This document shows, in pieces, positions 59,998-64,000 of a stretch of 64,000 bases of DNA (the stretch's first letter is position 1; every line of letters begins with the position of its first letter). The notes under the pieces were generated by a model. The model ran no database searches, was not told where the DNA came from, and saw only the letters and a program-made list of their open reading frames with translations. A program made the translations under genes and the position numbers. The stretch spans positions 27,242 through 91,241 of the forward strand of contig CAKTUZ010000007.1 of assembly GCA_934621605.1 (NCBI GenBank), written 5' to 3'. The stretch comes from an uncultured bacterium. Its GTDB lineage: Bacteria > Vulcanimicrobiota > Xenobia > Xenobiales > Xenobiaceae.

Positions 59998-61089
59998 ATG
60001 AACGTCACTACAGTTTACGCTTTAGCCCACGCCTTATTGGATTTTGCCTGCGCTTTTGCCTATTTTGCCAACGCAGCTCCCAATTTTTCCGATTGGACTA
60101 TGTTAGCTTTAATTTACAATTTATGCGCCTTCGGCCTTCAAGCTCCATTAGGACTGCTGGCCGATAGGCTCAATTATAATGCGGCTCTAGCAATCCTAGG
60201 TTGTCTTGTAGCGGCAGTAGGTTGTGGATTCGTACTCCATCCATTGGCTTTAGCTGTTTTGGCTGGCCTGGGCAGCGCTTTGTTTTACGTTGGCAGCGGA
60301 ACTGAGATTTTAAATTGCAGTCAAAGTAAGTGTGCGCCTATAGGTATATTTATAGCTTCAGGCGCCGTAGGCTGGTACTTTGGTACCAGCGCGGGTTGTA
60401 ATCAGCCTACAGAAGTAGCAGTTTGGCCTATTTTGGCTATTCTAATTGCTGCTACTCTTATCGCTATTTTTCAATACAAAGAAGATCCCAGCTTCAAATC
60501 GAAAAATATATCCGATCAGTCATGGAATTTTTCTCAAATAGCCTGGGCAGCTTCTCTGCTTCTGATATTAACCACCGTACTGCGCTCTTACATAAGTTGC
60601 GACCTGAACTTGAGTTGGGTAAAAAATTGCTCGTGGCTGGTAATGCTGGCCATGTTTTTTGGTCAAGCGGCAGGTGGATTTTTAAGTGACCGTTTTGGGC
60701 TAATGAAGACAACTTCTTTTTCTCTCCTAACGGCCGCTATTCTGTTTTTCTGGGCTGAAAGTCCACTCGTAGGAGCCTTAGCCGTTTTCAGTTTGGCCGT
60801 AAGCGCCCCTATAGCCTTCTGGACTTTAGCTAAAATAATGCCTAATAAGCGCGGCTTAAGCTTCGGTTTATTGGGAGGAGCCATGTTTTTAGGTTTTTTA
60901 CCCTTAGATTTTAATGTTACTCCCTTAGCTCAAAATCCACACGGTTATATTCTGGGTAGTTTTCTGATACTGCTTGGTTTATATATCGCTTTGCGTTTAG
61001 CTTACGATATAGTAAAACCTGTCGATCAAAGTTCTCCCAAAGATATCAGATCAGCCATGATGAGCGATCATACAATTATAGTAAGCTAG
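59998..61089 (+). CDS. MFS-type membrane transporter
   Basis: 363 residues, about 10-11 hydrophobic helices (CAFAYFANAAPN, LIYNLCAFGLQAPLGLLADRL, ALAILGCLVAAVGCGFVL, VLAGLGSALFYVGSG, and further pairs). GLLADRLNYNAAL after helix 2 is the loop 2-3 signature of the major facilitator superfamily, and GGFLSDRFGLMKTTS its partner in the second half. Shorter than the usual 400. ATG directly follows the TAG of the FlhA-domain gene (TAGATG), so the two are translationally coupled; why an export-gate-like domain is paired with an MFS protein is unclear. Substrate not predictable. A hairpin lies 38 bp downstream. Confidence 0.78.
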   Translation: MNVTTVYALAHALLDFACAFAYFANAAPNFSDWTMLALIYNLCAFGLQAPLGLLADRLNYNAALAILGCLVAAVGCGFVLHPLALAVLAGLGSALFYVGSGTEILNCSQSKCAPIGIFIASGAVGWYFGTSAGCNQPTEVAVWPILAILIAATLIAIFQYKEDPSFKSKNISDQSWNFSQIAWAASLLLILTTVLRSYISCDLNLSWVKNCSWLVMLAMFFGQAAGGFLSDRFGLMKTTSFSLLTAAILFFWAESPLVGALAVFSLAVSAPIAFWTLAKIMPNKRGLSFGLLGGAMFLGFLPLDFNVTPLAQNPHGYILGSFLILLGLYIALRLAYDIVKPVDQSSPKDIRSAMMSDHTIIVS

Positions 61090-61126
61090 CTACCACCTAT
61101 ATAGACAAAAATAATTATCCAAACGG

Positions 61127-61163
61127 AAGCTGGCTCCTAACTAGATTAGCTCGGAGCCAGCTT
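61127..61163. terminator. Long perfect hairpin between the MFS gene and ackA
   Basis: AAGCTGGCTCC (61127-61137) and GGAGCCAGCTT (61153-61163) form an 11-bp perfect stem with a 15-base loop, between convergent genes. Neither strand has a real U-run, so it may act with Rho or as a weak bidirectional terminator. Confidence 0.6.
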
Positions 61164-61192
61164 TAGCATGTCTTCAAAAACTGTATTTCAAA

Positions 61193-62434
61193 CTAAGCCT
61201 TTTTAGCATCAATACAATTAACGGTATCGCGAGCAATCATCAACTCTTCATTGGTAGGAATAACCCAGATCTTCAACTTGGAGTCGTCCTTAGAAATATC
61301 CCCTACGCTGCCACGCTTTAAGTTATCATTCTTGTCAGTATCCAACTCTAAACCTAAGCAGGACAAGTTGGCACAAGTTAAAGCGCGTACTATAGGTGAA
61401 TTCTGACCAATACCACCAGTAAAGACGATAGCATCGGCACCGCCCATCTCAGCCATATAAGCGCCGATGTATTTTACCAAGCGCAGACAGAACATATCCA
61501 AAGCCAGTTTGGCTTTTTCATTACCGGCTATAGCAGCCTCTTCAATATCACGCATATCGGAAGAGAGACCGGAGATGCCCAGCAAGCCAGACTTTTTATT
61601 CATCAAGTTATCAACTTGAGCAGGAGTAAGGTTTTCCTTCTCCATAATAAAGGGTAAAATAGAAGCGTCTAAATCACCGCAGCGAGTACCCATCAAGAGA
61701 CCTTCCAAAGGAGTAAAGCCCATAGAAGTATCGACGCACTTGCCGCCTTTAACAGCTGCCACAGAACTACCATTGCCCAAGTGCAAAGAAATAATATTCA
61801 CTTTATCCAAAGGCTTATTAGTAACTTCGGCATATTTATTGGCGATATAGCGATGTGAGGTACCATGGAAACCATAACGACGAATCTTATAGCGCTCGTA
61901 ATACTCATAAGGTAAACCATATAAGAATACCTTAGGCTCCATAGTAGAATGGAAGGAAGTATCGAAAACAGCTGTCTGAGGAATATCTTTGCCTAAAATT
62001 TCCCGGCAGGCAACAATACCTTTATGTTGAGCCAACTGGTGCAGAGGGCCTAAACAAGCTAAATCCAAAATACCTTGCAACACTTCGTCATCAATCAAAA
62101 TAGACTTGTTGAAGCGCTCACCACTATGCAAAATACGATGACCTACAGCATCGATATCTTTAAGGCTATTTACTCCCTCAATACCGGTCTTGCCGGAGTC
62201 GATCCAATCAAAAATAGCAATAATAGCTTCACGATGATCTTTCAGAGAGCGTACACCCTTGATTCCGTCAGTACCAGTAGCTTTCATGGAATAAAGAGCT
62301 TCTTCTGAGCCGATTTTTTCGCAATTTCCGGAAGCCAGACAACGTTCAGTACCGTTCTTCATCATTTCAGAGTCAGTCTGGATGATCTGGAATTTCACAG
62401 TAGAAGAACCGCAGTTCAAAACTAAAATATTCAT
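61193..62434 (-). CDS. ackA: Acetate kinase
   Basis: Converts acetyl phosphate and ADP to acetate and ATP, the substrate-level phosphorylation step of acetate fermentation. The 413-residue protein has the ASKHA-fold motifs: ILVLNCGSSTVKFQ, VGHRILHSGERF, VFDTSFHSTM, RRYGFHGTSHRYI (catalytic His), SLHLGNGSSVAAV, DTSMGFTPLEGLLMGTRCGDLD, and VFTGGIGQNSP near the C-terminus. Length is slightly above average, with a short insert (ATGTDGIKGVRSL). Phosphotransacetylase (pta) is not adjacent. Divergent from the glycosyltransferase gene with a 78-bp gap. Confidence 0.97.
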   Translation of the reverse strand: MNILVLNCGSSTVKFQIIQTDSEMMKNGTERCLASGNCEKIGSEEALYSMKATGTDGIKGVRSLKDHREAIIAIFDWIDSGKTGIEGVNSLKDIDAVGHRILHSGERFNKSILIDDEVLQGILDLACLGPLHQLAQHKGIVACREILGKDIPQTAVFDTSFHSTMEPKVFLYGLPYEYYERYKIRRYGFHGTSHRYIANKYAEVTNKPLDKVNIISLHLGNGSSVAAVKGGKCVDTSMGFTPLEGLLMGTRCGDLDASILPFIMEKENLTPAQVDNLMNKKSGLLGISGLSSDMRDIEEAAIAGNEKAKLALDMFCLRLVKYIGAYMAEMGGADAIVFTGGIGQNSPIVRALTCANLSCLGLELDTDKNDNLKRGSVGDISKDDSKLKIWVIPTNEELMIARDTVNCIDAKKA

Positions 62435-62512
62435 ATTCCGGGATTCTGTTCGCGTAGAGCGAAATCCTATATTTCAGACAAGTTTTCTCTTAGAGGCATT
62501 TTATACAAAATT

Positions 62513-63562
62513 ATGCAAAAAATTCTTATAGTCCATACGGGTGGAGGCTTGGGAGACGTTTTGCTCTCTACTCCGGTTATAGAAGCTTTAAAATTCAACT
62601 ATCCTGAAGCTCAAATAGATTTTTTAGCTCGTTTCTCTACAGCTGCAGCTGTAAAAAGCAATCCTTTTGTAAATGCTATCTACACCGTAGATAAGGCCAA
62701 ATTGTCTTGGTCTGAGATTTTTTCTTGGTCAGGAAAAATTGCTAAGCAAAAATATGATGCAGCTCTGATCTTATGGAGTAATACTTCTTTGGCGCTCATG
62801 CTTTATCTAGCCCATATTCCCATTAGAGTTGGTCAAGACTCACGTTTTAGCTATTCTTGGACTTACACTCACAAAGTAAGAATACGTTCAGAACATGGAG
62901 ACGAACAATCGCATTGGAGCGACATTATGCTCGACTTTGTCAGAGTTCTGCACTTACCAGTTCCTCCTTTCAAACCACGCTTCATTATTTCTGACTCAGC
63001 TATCGGTAAAGCCAAGCAACTTATGCAAACTTTGCCTCAAAATAGCGGCCCTACTATAGGCTTACATCCCAGCAAAGGAATCGGCAACGTAGACAAGCGC
63101 TGGCCAACTTCTGTTTTTGCCAACTGGCTTAACGTACTTTACAATCAATTGCAGGCTCGCTTGGTTGTCACCGGAGGCCCACAGGAAGTAAATCTAACAA
63201 CTCAAATTATTAAAGAAGCACAAGTGCCTTGCTTAAATTTAGCCGGTCAGACTGATACGGAAGTTTTGGCAGCTGTCACTCAGCAATGTCAGGTTTTTAT
63301 TTGTCCTGATTCTGGCCCGGCCCATTTGGCTGCTATTAGCGGTGTACCGACTTTAGATATCTGTGCCCTCAAAGAAGATTTTCCCAATCGCTGGAAACCG
63401 GTGGGGGCTCCTGTAACAATTATTAGACCGACTACTTGGAAATGTTCACGTCTTTGTCGTAAAAACGAATGTCCGGACTTTAACTGCTATACACAAATTA
63501 GCGGACAACAAATTGTCGAAGGTGTACAGCAACTTTTATATCGCAATGTCAAAGCTGAATAA
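62513..63562 (+). CDS. Glycosyltransferase family 9 (heptosyltransferase-like)
   Basis: 349 residues. The N-terminus ILIVHTGGGLGDVLLSTPVI is the GT9 signature (GxLGDxLxxTP), then ALKFNYPEAQIDFLAR. The C-terminal domain has IGLHPSKGIGNVDKRWP, VVTGGPQEVNLT, and FICPDSGPAHLAAISGVPT, all typical. A Cys-rich end (WKCSRLCRKNECPDFNCY) is a common feature of some bacterial GT9 proteins. These enzymes transfer heptose or similar sugars from ADP- or nucleotide-activated donors to lipopolysaccharide cores, implying an outer membrane here, though GT9 can also serve other glycans. The next gene starts 2 bp after its stop. Confidence 0.94.
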   Translation: MQKILIVHTGGGLGDVLLSTPVIEALKFNYPEAQIDFLARFSTAAAVKSNPFVNAIYTVDKAKLSWSEIFSWSGKIAKQKYDAALILWSNTSLALMLYLAHIPIRVGQDSRFSYSWTYTHKVRIRSEHGDEQSHWSDIMLDFVRVLHLPVPPFKPRFIISDSAIGKAKQLMQTLPQNSGPTIGLHPSKGIGNVDKRWPTSVFANWLNVLYNQLQARLVVTGGPQEVNLTTQIIKEAQVPCLNLAGQTDTEVLAAVTQQCQVFICPDSGPAHLAAISGVPTLDICALKEDFPNRWKPVGAPVTIIRPTTWKCSRLCRKNECPDFNCYTQISGQQIVEGVQQLLYRNVKAE

Positions 63563-63564
63563 TA

Positions 63565-63879
63565 ATGAAAGAACGTTGGATTGTACCTAGACCAATAAAA
63601 GAATCTGAGCGCGACAGCAAACGCAGGGACATGATTTTTAGCGCTTTCCTGACTGTGGCCTTATTAGCCATGCTAGGAGTCACTTACTATGCAAAACGTC
63701 TTTTAAAAGTCCCAGTCTTGTTGTGCTTCCTTATTTTAGCTGCGACTTCATTTATCGCTTTTATTAAGGATAAACCTTCGACTAATCCTACAACCAGCTG
63801 GCTTACAACTTTACGTAAGCTGTTAAAAGTGATTATCGTCAGCTTAGTTTGGATTTTATTGCTTAACAAGCTGCTCTAA
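63565..63879 (+). CDS. Small membrane protein co-transcribed with the glycosyltransferase
   Basis: 104 residues, family not recognised. A basic N-terminus (RPIKESERDSKRRD) is followed by three hydrophobic segments (MIFSAFLTVALLAMLGVTYY; VPVLLCFLILAATSFIAFI; VIIVSLVWILLLNKLL). The ATG starts 2 bp after the glycosyltransferase stop, so translation is coupled. A role in the same envelope glycan pathway is inferred from this alone. The 121 bp after it, to the window end, show no gene. Confidence 0.65.
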   Translation: MKERWIVPRPIKESERDSKRRDMIFSAFLTVALLAMLGVTYYAKRLLKVPVLLCFLILAATSFIAFIKDKPSTNPTTSWLTTLRKLLKVIIVSLVWILLLNKLL

Positions 63880-64000
63880 AACTTTTTATGCTTTAAGCGC
63901 GTTCATTTTATGGCAAGCAGGCATTTTATAGCGGTTGCGAGGCTAAGGTACAGGCGTCAAAGTCTCCGTTTCTCTGTCTGTTGGCTGCGTTTTAGCCTAT

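Noticed and set aside
1..64000. tRNA, rRNA, tmRNA, RNase P and SRP RNA genes
   Set aside because: No cloverleaf or recognisable conserved RNA motif was seen when reading the intergenic regions on both strands; covariance-model searches would be needed to exclude divergent ones.

Overview
The window reads as chromosomal DNA of an uncultured diderm (Gram-negative type) bacterium with moderate GC. The evidence for this is an m-DAP-type MurE (DNPR motif), a family 9 (heptosyltransferase-like) glycosyltransferase, a lipoprotein with a clear lipobox, and a type IV pilus / type II secretion-like pseudopilin operon. Housekeeping proteins (RsmH, DnaG, RpoD, MutL, AckA) are complete and canonical, but the phylum cannot be fixed from this sequence. 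A deep-branching, fermentative, perhaps gut-associated lineage is only a guess (acetate kinase, peptide transporter, many radical-SAM enzymes, no respiratory genes seen). Several ribosome binding sites are G-runs (GGGGG/GGGGGG) rather than GGAGG, and GTG/TTG starts are frequent. No rRNA, tRNA, CRISPR array, prophage or intact transposase was recognised.

Layout. 0-6.2 kb, minus strand: a dcw division/cell-wall block rsmH-ftsL-ftsI-murE-murF (murF cut by the window edge). 6.2-7.07 kb: a divergent non-coding region with a 16-bp perfect palindrome. 7.07-15.8 kb, plus: an FAD oxidoreductase, then a DegT-type aminotransferase with a repetitive Pro/Ala tail, then four radical-SAM proteins (two with B12-binding-type N-termini), the last three tightly coupled. 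This looks like an uncharacterised biosynthetic locus. 15.8-23.8 kb, plus: a zinc-ribbon protein, a Sua5/TsaC tRNA-modification enzyme, a DUF2760-Hsp70 pair, and a second DegT aminotransferase with a heparinase II/III-like protein.

24-37.7 kb, minus: a CHAP-domain peptidoglycan hydrolase without a classical signal peptide, two paralogous zinc-ribbon proteins of unknown function, an unknown protein with a hydrophobic helix, a TGS-uridine-kinase-like protein, a DeaD-type RNA helicase, a secreted protein with two pseudopilin-like repeats, rpoD and dnaG. 37.9-45.3 kb: a small membrane protein, an RsuA/RluB pseudouridine synthase with YjbQ, a Fic protein, mutL, a polysaccharide deacetylase and a TFIIB-type zinc-ribbon protein. 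45.3-52.7 kb: a six-gene minus-strand operon for pseudopilins, a GspF/PilC protein and a degenerate receiver protein, diverging from a large receiver-plus-BTAD regulator. 52.8-64 kb: a POT peptide transporter, a 987-residue HTH-coiled-coil protein, a lipoprotein, a stand-alone FlhA/SctV-type cytoplasmic domain protein, an MFS protein, acetate kinase, a family 9 glycosyltransferase and a small membrane protein.

Most unusual points: (1) a soluble orphan FlhA-type export-gate domain beside a lipoprotein and a huge HTH-coiled-coil protein, with no other type III secretion gene in view; (2) the four-gene radical-SAM locus with a tailed aminotransferase; (3) two dispersed 58-nt hairpin repeats resembling IS200/IS605 (TnpB-type) right ends; (4) a pseudopilin fused to a propeller-like domain in an operon with a receiver that appears to have lost its phospho-acceptor Asp.
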